From Pycnococcus provasolii (lineage: Eukaryota > Chlorophyta > Pseudoscourfieldiophyceae > Pseudoscourfieldiales > Pycnococcaceae): DNA of 64,000 bases. This document shows positions 51,751-61,305 of this stretch, one piece after another (position 1 is the stretch's first letter; the number at the start of each line of letters is the position of its first letter). The DNA lies in assembly GCA_938743325.2 (NCBI GenBank), contig OW568867.1, positions 186,001-250,000 of the forward strand, read 5' to 3'. The translations under genes and the position numbers were made by a program. Under the pieces are notes generated by a model that was not told the origin of the DNA, did no database searches, and saw nothing but the letters and a program-made list of their open reading frames with translations.

Positions 51751-54648
51751 TTAAGCTCGCCGACTCGTTCGCATCGGCTCGGGTGTGCTCGGACCCATGG
51801 CGGGTGACGTCGGAGATGCGCGCGCAGAGCGAATGCGAGGCTTGACCTTGGTGGCAACGGGAGAAGTGGAATTCGGCGAGGCGATCCCCACACTCATGTA
51901 CGCCTTGCTGATGCTCCGTGAAGAAGTTGGACGACGCACCGTGCCGGCGAGTGTTGTCGTCTCGTGCTCCAGCGCACGAGACGCGTGGTAAAAGTTGCCA
52001 GGCACGCGCGCAGACTTCTCATTCCACGGGTTGCCCGGCGAAGCGGAGCGAGCGCGATATGCGAGAAGCTCCTCGCGCATCTCCGCTTGGCTGCGCTGCG
52101 CGCTCAGATTGAGCTGCATGGTCCCCGACGACGTCGAAGCGCGCGAGACGACAGTGCGTGGGGATCGGTTCGTCCCGTCGTCCGCCACGAAGCTGGGCAT
52201 GTCGGGAAGCGTGTCCTTCGGTGCGCGATGTGTCATGCCAATCGGACCTTTCTCACAGCTCAAGCACGTCCAAACCTCGTCATTGCGTGGACCTCGCACG
52301 TGCATTGTTGCCAGCGAAGCATTGTCACCGCCGCCGGCTCCGCTTTGCCTCAGCATCATGTGCAGATTCGCAACGTCGCGCTGCAGCGCACGAAGCGCGG
52401 GGGCACTTGCCGCGCCACGCGCAACTTCCGACATCAGCTCCTCGATCCTGTCGATGCGAAGAAGGCTCGCCTCTGATTTGCCTAATTCGTCATCCACTCC
52501 AGAGTACGCGAGATGACGCGCCATGTGCTCTTGCACAACCATGGTCGGAGTCATGATGTCGTCGAGCGACGACACGCGCGTTGAAAGTTCGTCGTGCAAC
52601 TTGTGCACTTCATCTGTCGTGCAGAGACCATCGACATTCGGGATGCGCAGATTGCGCACCATGTCGACTGCTTGCTCTGTGGCAAACCTCGACTGTTCGA
52701 GGTCCATTTTCATTGCTCCTATCGCACGATTCGTCGCATCTGCCTTTGAGTTTGCCGTCTCGGTCTTCGATCGAACATCCTCAAGACGGTCGAGCACTTG
52801 CTCGATGCGCCCGCGCACATCCAAGACGCTAGCATCCACCTCCTCAGCATGCGCGCGCAGCATCAACTGGTCTTCATGCATGCGTAGTCGCAGATTAATC
52901 TTCTTAATCATGGAGGCATGGTTTTCCGCCATCTCTTCCAGCTGCGCGGCTGCCCATTCCTTCATAGACTCAGGAGATGCAGCAGGCACAGCGCGTTTCA
53001 CCTGGCGCTCCACAATATTCCCGCGATTATCCGTCTCGTGCACAGTCTCATACACAGTCTCATACACAGTCTCGTGCACAGTCTCGTGGGTACTCGTGGG
53101 TGCCACAGGTTGAGATTCTGCCACAGGTCGCTTGCTCAGCCTGTCAATGCGCGACCTCTGCTCCTCGAAGTCCTCGCGCAGCGTGTACCGCATCAACTTG
53201 TCTTCGACTGAGGCGAGCAAGCGCGAAGCCTCATCCCTGCGGCCCACCAAGATCTTGTCAATCTCGCCTTGAAGGAGCGATCGCAAATCAGAGGAATTCT
53301 TTTCAATCTCCGCCATGCGCAGACGCAGGTCCTCCTGCATCTTCTCGAGATTTTCGCGCACGTCGGCGGGCAAGCCCTCGTTGAGCGCGCGATTCACCTT
53401 GTCGGCGGTGAGGCTGAAGAGATCCTCGAGCTTGTCCACCTGCTGCTTGAGCAGGTTTGCCTTCTCCAGAGCATCTTTCGACGCAACTTCGCACGTGACG
53501 CTTAGCTTTTTCACGCCAATGAGCCCGTCGTTCATCGCATTCACACGCTCCGATAGCTCGTTCACGTCCTGCTGGTCAGCCTTCGTGCGCGCCTCGCGCG
53601 TTGCCGCCAACACGCGGTCCACCACATCATTCACCTCTCGGCGCAGTCCGGCTATCGCATGCTCGGCATCTGGAAGTTTGCGCTCTTCAATCGCGTCGAG
53701 TCGTGACGCGTGCAGGCTTCTCGCATCCTTCGCAACTTGCGCCTCGTCCTCCGTCGTGTTTTTCATTTCGGCGATGACTACCGCCTGTTCGCCAAATCGT
53801 GCGAGGAGGTTTTCCACCTTCTGCTCGAGCGTCTCAATGCGCTTCTCGGACGCCGCGAGCATCTTCGCCTGTTCGCTGGCTACCGCGTCGGTGCGCTCAA
53901 CTCGCCTCACGACGTCGTTAACGGCAAGCTCTAGCTTCGCCTCGAACTCTGCCTTCCGTTCTCTCTGCTGATCCGCCATGCTGGCGTGCTCCTCCATCGC
54001 GTCGTGGAGCCACTTGGCTACGCCGTCGAGGCGCGAAGCGGCTTCGGAAATACGCTCACGCTCGACGTCCAGAGCTTTGGTAACGTTCTCCTTCAGAGCT
54101 TCGTTTGCCGATACCTGCTGCTTGGAGGTTTCGGCGAGCGCGTCGGCAAGCTCGGCGCGCTGTTTCGACTCGTCCTGAATAGCCTCGTGCAAGGCGTCGA
54201 AGCGCTTGCTCTGCTCCGCGAGCGTGTTTTGCGCTTGTAGGATTTGGTTCGTCGCCTGCTGTGCGTCGCCCTGCAGCCTGTCAAGTGTTGATGTGGTATT
54301 TGCGTGCCTTGCCTTATCTGCTTGCGTATTCTGCTCGACAAGCACCTTAAGTCTCTCGAGTTCGTCGTGCGTAACCTGCAGCGCCTCTCTGTGGTGTTTG
54401 GAGACGCTGAGTTGCATCCTCAGGTTCTGCACCGCCGCCTCCGTGACCTCGTCGATTTCGTTTGTCTGATTCGCTTCCTTGGCGATGGCGTCCCATGCGG
54501 AGGAGTGAGGAGTGGAGGGTGATGGCGCGTGAGCACCGTGTTCATCTTCTGAAGGTGTAGGCTCGGAGGTGGCATGTTGCTGATCGTTGGCCACCACCAC
54601 CTCTGAGGCCGAGGCCGAGGCCGGTGCAGTGCCATGGCCGTCTGCCAT
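51751..54648 (-). CDS. QRICH2-like coiled-coil protein, probably flagellar
   Basis: 965 residues from the ATG at 54646-54648. Almost continuous coiled coil runs from about residue 60 to 760. A 12-nt tandem repeat (53040-53098) encodes four to five HETV/YETV units near residue 525-545. Near residue 770 comes DEVWTCLSCEKGPIG, which resembles the Cys-containing segment after the coiled coil (DUF4795) of QRICH2, a protein of animal sperm flagella and of algal axonemes. A disordered Ser/Pro/Arg-rich tail follows, with ARVPGNFYHASRAL. Support for QRICH2 is by motif order, not alignment. The presence of p28 and other cilium genes fits. Confidence 0.6.
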   Translation of the reverse strand: MADGHGTAPASASASEVVVANDQQHATSEPTPSEDEHGAHAPSPSTPHSSAWDAIAKEANQTNEIDEVTEAAVQNLRMQLSVSKHHREALQVTHDELERLKVLVEQNTQADKARHANTTSTLDRLQGDAQQATNQILQAQNTLAEQSKRFDALHEAIQDESKQRAELADALAETSKQQVSANEALKENVTKALDVERERISEAASRLDGVAKWLHDAMEEHASMADQQRERKAEFEAKLELAVNDVVRRVERTDAVASEQAKMLAASEKRIETLEQKVENLLARFGEQAVVIAEMKNTTEDEAQVAKDARSLHASRLDAIEERKLPDAEHAIAGLRREVNDVVDRVLAATREARTKADQQDVNELSERVNAMNDGLIGVKKLSVTCEVASKDALEKANLLKQQVDKLEDLFSLTADKVNRALNEGLPADVRENLEKMQEDLRLRMAEIEKNSSDLRSLLQGEIDKILVGRRDEASRLLASVEDKLMRYTLREDFEEQRSRIDRLSKRPVAESQPVAPTSTHETVHETVYETVYETVHETDNRGNIVERQVKRAVPAASPESMKEWAAAQLEEMAENHASMIKKINLRLRMHEDQLMLRAHAEEVDASVLDVRGRIEQVLDRLEDVRSKTETANSKADATNRAIGAMKMDLEQSRFATEQAVDMVRNLRIPNVDGLCTTDEVHKLHDELSTRVSSLDDIMTPTMVVQEHMARHLAYSGVDDELGKSEASLLRIDRIEELMSEVARGAASAPALRALQRDVANLHMMLRQSGAGGGDNASLATMHVRGPRNDEVWTCLSCEKGPIGMTHRAPKDTLPDMPSFVADDGTNRSPRTVVSRASTSSGTMQLNLSAQRSQAEMREELLAYRARSASPGNPWNEKSARVPGNFYHASRALEHETTTLAGTVRRPTSSRSISKAYMSVGIASPNSTSPVATKVKPRIRSARASPTSPAMGPSTPEPMRTSRRA

Positions 54649-55840
54649 CACGAGCGAGCGAGGATATATGTGCGTTGATGACGGAGGAGGTGTGTATGTA
54701 TGTATGTCGAACGACCTTCCTTATTACCCGCTCAGTTGCACCCCATTTCCCAAATACATTGATGTACCACTCTCTTCCTACCAGTCACACGTGTAGAACT
54801 ACTGTATGTAGGCGTGAAGTGGAACGAACGAACCAGGGATGCAGTGGGCGACTACTACCCAAACGAGTACATGGTATGATGGTACTACCTTACACTGTCA
54901 TGCGTGCAACGTTGTTCCCTGCCACCTGATCACGGATTGACGGATGGGACCGGTCACCATCGCCTTCTTCGTGTCTGTCTCTCTTTCTTCGGCCGGTCTG
55001 CTGCCTTTCGTCGGCGTCGGCGTCGGCGGCGAGCTCTTACCCACGCTCGAGGAGGTCCTTCGAGGGCGACTCGCACGATCACGCAGCGCATCAGTTGCAT
55101 GGAAAACATCACGAAGTCACCTCATCATCATGTGCTATCATGGGAGGTCCTCCATAATGGGAAGGAGCGACTCCACGAGGTGAATGAGGCGGTAAGGCTC
55201 GTGCAAATTCGTTCAACCGTGCAATTCTCCCAATAATAAACAAATGAGAATGGCCTCCCGTGGTTGTTTCTGTAGGATGGGAGAGGTGGTCACCCACATT
55301 TTAGTGGTATAGGTATAACACACCACTACTGTACAGTACTGGCAGAGTGGCAGACTGGTCGAACAACGCTTCGTTAGTCTAGACCACTGTATCATAAAGT
55401 GGTATAAAGGTCATACGGCCTTGACTGCTTCATCAATAAATGAAAATGTGAGGCTCTCCACGACCATGCACCTGTTTCTTCTGTTAGAACTAACCAGGCT
55501 GCCCACGAAAAAGTTAAGGGTACTGTTGCCCACGAACCCCGAACCCCGAACCGCACCGACTAGTCTATGAACCCCGAACTGGACTCGTCTCGCTCCTCCC
55601 AAGGTAAGGCGTAGAACCAAGGCAAGGCGTCCTCAGGGGATTGGGAGTGTGGGTAGGGTAGGAAAGGGATAGGTTTGGTAGGTCGTTTTGTCGGAGTCGT
55701 TTCGTTTCTCCACCGACCGATGAAATTTCTCTCCTTTCCCCTCCGCCGCCAAACCTCTTGTCGCCTTTTCCCGTCAATAGGAATAATCCGCACACACTCT
55801 GCCTGTTCTCTTCTTTTCTCGGTAATATTAGTAGTACACG
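54649..55840. other. Long intergenic region, one doubtful short frame
   Basis: About 1.19 kb between divergent genes. It includes a TATG repeat near 54696-54707 and a GAACCCC tandem near 55534-55553. A 79-codon plus-strand frame at 54944-55183 has a hydrophobic start, but nothing else supports it as a gene. Confidence 0.45.
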
Positions 55841-57703
55841 ATGTGCGGCATCCTCGCGCTCCTGATGTCCAACGAGGCGGCGATGACGCGCAAACGGGTC
55901 AAGGAGCTCTCCGGACGCCTGCGACACAGAGGACCCGACTGGTCAGGAATGTACCAGCACAAGGGCAACTACCTCGCGCACGAACGACTCGCCATCATGG
56001 ACCCCGCGTCGGGGGACCAGCCGCTCTTCAACGAGGACGGAACCATCGCCGTCGCCGCGAACGGGGAAATCTACAACTTCAAGGACCTCTTCGCCAAGCT
56101 GAAGCGCAAGCGCAAGCCCAAGACGCAGAGCGACTGCGAGGTCATCTCGTACCTGTACGAGGACTACGGACCGTCGTTTGTCAACATGCTCGACGGCATG
56201 TTCTCGTTCGTGCTGTACGACAGCAAGAAGGACTTCTGGCTCGTCGCACGCGACCCGATCGGAATCACGCCGCTCTTCGTCGGCTTTGGAACCGACGGCG
56301 CCGTGTGGATCGCTAGCGAGCTGAAAGCCATCAAGGATGAGTGCGAGCGTGTCGCACCCTTCCCGCCGGGGCACGTGCTGACGGGAGGCAACTCCGTCGC
56401 CGGCAAGCTCGAGAACATTCCCAAGGGAACGGTCGTCCTTCCTGGAGGCACGGCACCCGTCGACCTCGGCAGCGCTGCCGTCGACAAGGAGGCGAGCGCG
56501 CCGTTCGTTCGGTGGTATCAGCCCAAGTGGCTGAAGGACCACTTCGCCACGCCGGAGGTGTTCCCCAAGGAGGCGCTCGACCTGACGCGCCTCCGCGAGT
56601 CGTTCGAGCGCGCGGTGGTCAAGCGCCTCATGACCGACGTGCCATTTGGCGTGCTTCTGAGCGGAGGGCTTGACAGCAGCCTGGTGGCAAGCGTGGCGTG
56701 CCGCCACATGGACTCCGTGTTCGGGTCGGGCAGCGAGATTGGTGGATTTCGCACGGATCGCTTGCACAGCTTCTGCATCGGGCTCGAGGGATCGCCGGAC
56801 CTGCTCGCAGCTCGCGACGTGGCAAAATTCCTCAACACGCAGCACCACGAGCTCCACTTCACCGTGCAGGAGGGCATCGATGCCATCTCCGACGTCATCT
56901 ACCACATCGAGACGTACGACGTGACGTCGATTCGCGCCTCCACACCGATGTTCCTGATGTCGCGCAAGATCAAGGCGCTGGGTATCAAGATGGTTCTGAG
57001 CGGAGAGGGCAGCGACGAGGTATTTGGCGGATACCTGTACTTCCACAAGGCGCCGAATGCGGAGGAGTTCCACCGCGAGTGCTGCCGCAAGATTCGCGCG
57101 CTGCACATGTACGACTGCGCGCGCGCGAACAAGTCGACGAGCGCGTGGGGCGTTGAGGCGCGCGTTCCGTTCCTCGATCGCGAGTTCTTGGACGTGGCGA
57201 TGAACCTGGACGCGGATGAGAAGATGTGCAAGGCGGAGCGCAAGGAGGGGCACATCGAGAAGTGGTGCCTGCGCAAGGCTTTCGACACGCCGGAGAAGCC
57301 GTATTTGCCGGACAACGTTCTGTGGAGACAGAAGGAGCAGTTCAGCGACGGCGTGGGGTACAGCTGGATCGACGGCCTTCGCGACTACTGCGAACGAGAG
57401 GTGAGCGACGCGGAGTTGGCGGCGGCTGCGCACCGCTTCACGCACAACCCGCCGTCGACGAAGGAGGGGTACTTGTACCGCAAGATTTTCGAGGAGCACT
57501 TCGGAACGTGCCCTGGCGCCGCTCACTGCATTCCCGGCGGTCCGAGCGTCGCGTGCTCGACGCCCACGGCTGCTCTCTGGGACGCCGCGTGGCTTGCAAA
57601 AGGCGGTGGTGGCGACCCGAGCGGACGCGCTGTGCTTGACGTGCACGTTGGCCCAGGCTTGGAGAAGGAGGATGGCGGTGGTGGCAAGCGCGCGAAGAAG
57701 TAA
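55841..57703 (+). CDS. ASN1: Asparagine synthetase, glutamine-hydrolysing
   Basis: 620 residues from ATG 55841. Cys2 follows the initiator (MCGILALL), the catalytic nucleophile of the class II glutaminase domain; RHRGPDWSGMY, LAIMDPASGDQPL and NGEIYNF complete it. The synthetase domain has LLSGGLDSSLVASVA (PP-loop), STPMFLMSRKIK and VLSGEGSDEVFGGYLYFHKA, then RVPFLDREFLDVAM and LWRQKEQFSDGVGYSW. Length and motifs match plant and AsnB-type enzymes. It transfers glutamine amide nitrogen to aspartate in the cytosol, downstream of the glutamine synthetase at 41808. A Gly/Lys-rich tail ends the protein. The long antisense frame over this gene is a codon-bias shadow. Confidence 0.97.
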   Translation: MCGILALLMSNEAAMTRKRVKELSGRLRHRGPDWSGMYQHKGNYLAHERLAIMDPASGDQPLFNEDGTIAVAANGEIYNFKDLFAKLKRKRKPKTQSDCEVISYLYEDYGPSFVNMLDGMFSFVLYDSKKDFWLVARDPIGITPLFVGFGTDGAVWIASELKAIKDECERVAPFPPGHVLTGGNSVAGKLENIPKGTVVLPGGTAPVDLGSAAVDKEASAPFVRWYQPKWLKDHFATPEVFPKEALDLTRLRESFERAVVKRLMTDVPFGVLLSGGLDSSLVASVACRHMDSVFGSGSEIGGFRTDRLHSFCIGLEGSPDLLAARDVAKFLNTQHHELHFTVQEGIDAISDVIYHIETYDVTSIRASTPMFLMSRKIKALGIKMVLSGEGSDEVFGGYLYFHKAPNAEEFHRECCRKIRALHMYDCARANKSTSAWGVEARVPFLDREFLDVAMNLDADEKMCKAERKEGHIEKWCLRKAFDTPEKPYLPDNVLWRQKEQFSDGVGYSWIDGLRDYCEREVSDAELAAAAHRFTHNPPSTKEGYLYRKIFEEHFGTCPGAAHCIPGGPSVACSTPTAALWDAAWLAKGGGGDPSGRAVLDVHVGPGLEKEDGGGGKRAKK

Positions 57704-57876
57704 GCCGTGTGTCTGTGTTAATGTCTTTTTTTGTTTTTTTTGAGATGCGGAGATAAATGGATTTGGCAAAAGGGGGTTTCGGATGGAATGTTTGGTCGGG
57801 GGATGATCCTGGATGAGGAGAAATCCCCTCCCAGCTGTCGTCTGACACTAGACGTGCCCATTTTCACTTGTCACAC

Positions 57877-58956
57877 ATGTCGTCGTTCGTATTCGACGAC
57901 ACGGACGACGACGACGTCATGGAGGAGGAGGAGATCGAGCTTGCGCCATCGCCGCCCTTGGCGGTATGGCAGCTCATTGATGGAGTGGCGGTACCTGGTG
58001 GTGGCAACGACGACGCTGATGATGATGACGATGATGATGACGACAACGACGCTGATGATGATGATGATGACGACGATGACGATGCTGATGAAGACATGAA
58101 CGACGACGGCGCGACGGCGCAGGACTGTGGCTTCATCCTGCCCACGTCCTACGTCGTCGCGCCGAAAAAGTCGCTCTGGCCGGCGCCAGGGCGCTTTGTC
58201 GCCGTGCTTTGGGACGCCGGCGGCTGGGACGTCGGCACAGTGTCCCGCGTGTACACGGCGACGACGACGACGACGCGAGCTCAAAACAAGCGAGACTTCG
58301 AGCTCTGCGTCATCACTCGCCCGCCGCCGTCGTCTTCGTCTTCGTCGTCGTCGTCGTCGTCGCGGAGGAAGGCTTTTCTTGAATACTCGGATTGGGTGGT
58401 GCGCTGGGATTCGTATGTGGAGCCGGCGCCGTCGGACAGGACGCGCTACGAGCCTGGCTCGTGGTGCGTCCTGACGATGTGCGCCGGCGTGCCACCACCG
58501 CTGCCGCCGCCGCCATCGCCACCGCCGCTCCAAACAGCCGTGCGCCGCCACTTCGGCGGGCATGGCTGGTACGACGGCAGGATTGACGAAGTGCGCATCG
58601 TCAATCCTGCCGTCGAGTACGGCATCGACGGCCCGTGGATGGGGCATGTGCGCTGGAGTGACGGCGAGCGCGTCTGGTACGACGCGCTCGCCGTCGTGCA
58701 CATGATGGCGTGCGCGCAAGCAGCGCCGCCGACGCCCGCGCCACCCACACCCCCTGCCGCTCTTCCTCCGCCGCCTGCTCCCACCATCGTCGATGCAGCG
58801 CAAGCAGCCGAGGCGCCTCCTCCGCCCGGTGATGCTCTGCCAGCGGACATCTTGGCGCTCGTCCCCATGATGGAGGAGAGCATTCGCGCGCAGCTCAGGG
58901 AGCTGCGCGCGAATTGCCTCACGCGCGTCCTTGCAGAACCAGAGTTCATGCTTTGA
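57877..58956 (+). CDS. Unknown protein with Asp-rich tract and Tudor/chromo-like repeats
   Basis: 359 residues from ATG 57877 (MSSFVFDD). A long Asp run (about 45-75) comes from GAT/GAC repeats. Two segments look like small beta-barrel repeats: RFVAVLWDAGGWDVGTVSRV with a following EYSDWVVRWDSYVEP, and HFGGHGWYDGRIDEVRIVNP then GHVRWSDGERVWYDALAVV. The form (W-x-x-G-x-V, then W-x-D-G-x-x-x-W/Y) recalls Tudor-like or plant-type EMSY/PWWP-like readers, so a chromatin role is possible. Pro-rich linkers separate the parts. It contains a perfect coding inverted repeat at 58573-58614. Confidence 0.55.
   Translation: MSSFVFDDTDDDDVMEEEEIELAPSPPLAVWQLIDGVAVPGGGNDDADDDDDDDDDNDADDDDDDDDDDADEDMNDDGATAQDCGFILPTSYVVAPKKSLWPAPGRFVAVLWDAGGWDVGTVSRVYTATTTTTRAQNKRDFELCVITRPPPSSSSSSSSSSSRRKAFLEYSDWVVRWDSYVEPAPSDRTRYEPGSWCVLTMCAGVPPPLPPPPSPPPLQTAVRRHFGGHGWYDGRIDEVRIVNPAVEYGIDGPWMGHVRWSDGERVWYDALAVVHMMACAQAAPPTPAPPTPPAALPPPPAPTIVDAAQAAEAPPPPGDALPADILALVPMMEESIRAQLRELRANCLTRVLAEPEFML
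58573..58614. repeat. Perfect 17-bp inverted repeat inside a coding region
   Basis: GACGGCAGGATTGACGA and its exact reverse complement flank the 8-nt loop AGTGCGCA, which itself contains the palindrome TGCGCA. It would form a strong RNA or DNA hairpin. Confidence 0.9.
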
Positions 58957-59039
58957 ACTTTTTAAGGTTGTTTGTTTGTTGCTTTGTTTGTTGCCTTGTT
59001 GCTAGTGTAACGATGATTTCATTGGAAAGAAAAATAACA

Positions 59040-60725
59040 TTACAATCTCGCGAACGCACTCAAGCGATACAGGAGCACGCGACCTCGCGCATTTCCAATG
59101 GCGAGCGCGCCGCTGCCCGCGCTAAAGCTGCTCGAGTGCACGAAGTGAAGCGGCGTCTTCGAGCTCGGCCAGTTGGAGTACACCGTGCCACTCGCGAGGT
59201 GTGCCACCCTGAGCGCGTCGCGTGCTAGCCGACTCCGAAAGCAGAGCAGGCTTCCGTCGCGCGAAAAGTCCAGGCCGTCGACGTCCGTCGTCAGGTTGCC
59301 AAAGCGGTGCACCGCCTCTCGCGACGCATCGTCCGCAGACTCGCTTGGCCAGCGGTAGACGTGCACGTAGCCTCCGCTGAGACTCGCGGCGAAGTGCGAA
59401 CCGTTCGCGGAGGAGGAGACGCAGCCCACGGACGTGCCCTGGCCCACATTCACGCTCGCGACGCAGCGATTCATGCGGACGTCCCACACATTCACGCTGC
59501 CGTCGCGGCTCGCGGTGAGCAGCTCCGTGCTTCGCCTGCCTCCGCCGAAGCACAGCGCACGTACCGTGCCCGCGCCAGTGCGCAACACGCCAGCCTGCTG
59601 ATGACCTCGAAGGCTGAGCAGCTGCACCGCGCCGTGGCTCCTCGGTAGAGCGAGCAGCGGCATAGACTCGTCCTCGTTCACGACGAAGTGCTCGCAGCTT
59701 GGTGCATGTCCACTGTCTCCGACGTCCACCCTAGGCGGCGTGACGGCAGTGCACGCGCCATGCGACACGTCCCAGATGTGCACGCGTGGTCGACGCCCGG
59801 AAGCGACGACGTGCGTTCCAGCAGGATTCCACGCCGCGGATCGGATTGGCGTCTCCGGTATGCCGAGCTTTGCCATGCACCCCTCGCCACCCTGCGCGTA
59901 CGATACGCGGAATATCCGCGCAACCTTGTCCAGCCCTGCGACGAGAAGCAAAGGTACGTCGCGCTTTGGATGGAACGCGACGACGTCCGCAGGGCAGTTT
60001 CCAATGTCGTCCAAGTTGGCGTCAATGAGGCGCGATATGGCGAGCGTCCCTCGCGGAAGCTGCGCCGCCGCCGCAGCCGCCGTCGTGGTATCTGCAGCCT
60101 TGGCTGAGGTACGCACGACGCTCCGCCCGGACTGCAGCAGCCCTGCAATGTCAGCAGCCTCTTTGCCGCCGTCGTCGTCAGCTCGCGCCGCTTTCGTCGT
60201 TTTCGGCGCGGCAGTTTCCGCGTCTTCGACCTGTGCCCAGCTTGGCACTTCATTTCGTCCCGTGAGCTTGGCGTGCTGCACTCTGAGTCTTCGTTGGTAC
60301 TCCGCGCCGTCTATCGCGTGCTCATCTTCCTCGTGCCTGAGTTTTCTCCTTCGTGAAGGTCCGGTTGCGATGTCGACTTGTATGGAAGCGTCTTCCGGGT
60401 CAAACCACGCAGGGCCAGCAGCGGCGGCGGCAGTGGCGGGTGGCTGCTGCGCGGAGATGTCACGTTCGATTTCCCCAACATCGTCGACATCCCCAAAGAG
60501 CGACGCTTCGAGATCTCGCACTTCGTCGTCCAAGAGGAGATCTCGCGCTGACGCTTTGGCTGATGCTTGTACAAGTTTTCGCTTCAAACGCCGGTCCGCG
60601 CCTGACAACCTCTTCGTACCCGTTTTTTTGATCGCATGAGCAGACGACGAGGTAAGAGCGAGGTGACCATCACCAGGAGGAGACTTCGCCTTCTTCGCCT
60701 TCTGAGAGCTATTCTGAGAGGCCAT
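59040..60725 (-). CDS. UTP18: U3 snoRNP component UTP18, WD40 protein
   Basis: 561 residues from the ATG at 60723-60725. The N-terminal part holds the UTP18 signature: an acidic region with LEASLFGDVDD, PAWFDPEDASIQVDI, RRRKLRHEEDEHAIDGAEYQ, RRLRVQHAKL and PSWAQVED. WD40 blades follow from about 250 (VVAFHPKRDVPLLLVAGLDK, PIRSAAWNPAGTHVVASGRR, YVHVYRWPSES, DGLDFSRDGSLLCFRSRLAR). UTP18 belongs to the UTP-B complex of the small-subunit processome and helps recruit the Mtr4 exosome helicase in pre-18S processing, in the nucleolus. Confidence 0.92.
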   Translation of the reverse strand: MASQNSSQKAKKAKSPPGDGHLALTSSSAHAIKKTGTKRLSGADRRLKRKLVQASAKASARDLLLDDEVRDLEASLFGDVDDVGEIERDISAQQPPATAAAAAGPAWFDPEDASIQVDIATGPSRRRKLRHEEDEHAIDGAEYQRRLRVQHAKLTGRNEVPSWAQVEDAETAAPKTTKAARADDDGGKEAADIAGLLQSGRSVVRTSAKAADTTTAAAAAAQLPRGTLAISRLIDANLDDIGNCPADVVAFHPKRDVPLLLVAGLDKVARIFRVSYAQGGEGCMAKLGIPETPIRSAAWNPAGTHVVASGRRPRVHIWDVSHGACTAVTPPRVDVGDSGHAPSCEHFVVNEDESMPLLALPRSHGAVQLLSLRGHQQAGVLRTGAGTVRALCFGGGRRSTELLTASRDGSVNVWDVRMNRCVASVNVGQGTSVGCVSSSANGSHFAASLSGGYVHVYRWPSESADDASREAVHRFGNLTTDVDGLDFSRDGSLLCFRSRLARDALRVAHLASGTVYSNWPSSKTPLHFVHSSSFSAGSGALAIGNARGRVLLYRLSAFARL

Positions 60726-61305
60726 GGCAGAGAGACCTTCGAAGGAGCCGAAGGAGCTGTTCCGGAAGGGGAGGGGAAAGAATGAGAATGGCGGCGGGTC
60801 AAAACAAGACAAAGAAAAAGGGAAGGCTGAAGGGGGGGGGGGGGGGAGGATTCGATTTTAATTAGGGGTTGGTAGGGGAGGAGAAAGTTCATCCAACAGA
60901 GCCATAAATAAGGGCACGGACAAATGAAAACGGGGTGTGACAACTTGTAAGGATGATTCTCAAGACCAGCATGTGACATGTGTGTATGGAACTGCATTAC
61001 GACATACTGTATGCATAGTGTACACGTGCATGTACTGTCCTTCGTGAAACAACATTAGTTGAGGCAGATCAGATGACAACAACGACTAAGATAACAAGAA
61101 GTGTCGTAGGATGGATGGATTTTCTTTCATCATATTTGATATGAGATTCAAAATAGTATGTATTTACAGCAACACGGTATAGTTTCTATTTAGTTTAGGT
61201 TTTAGCTTCAAAAGCAGCTTATTAGCTGGCCTTGCGTCGGTAGTTCTCTCCATTTTGGCAGCCTCAAAAAAATCCACCTCTAGGATGATGTCACAGACCT
61301 TTTCG
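60726..61305. other. Intergenic region
   Basis: 580 bp between two minus-strand genes. A G run at about 60831-60848 and ATTAGGGGTTGG at 60862-60873 lie upstream of UTP18; the rest is AT-rich and without a recognised gene. Confidence 0.4.

Noticed and set aside
54944-55183. A 79-codon plus-strand hydrophobic ORF
   Set aside because: No homology, no supporting signals, and a composition similar to the surrounding spacer.
55943-57769. A 608-codon minus-strand frame over asparagine synthetase
   Set aside because: It is fully antisense to a certain gene, Arg/Leu/Val-rich, and is explained by strong G/C bias at third codon positions.
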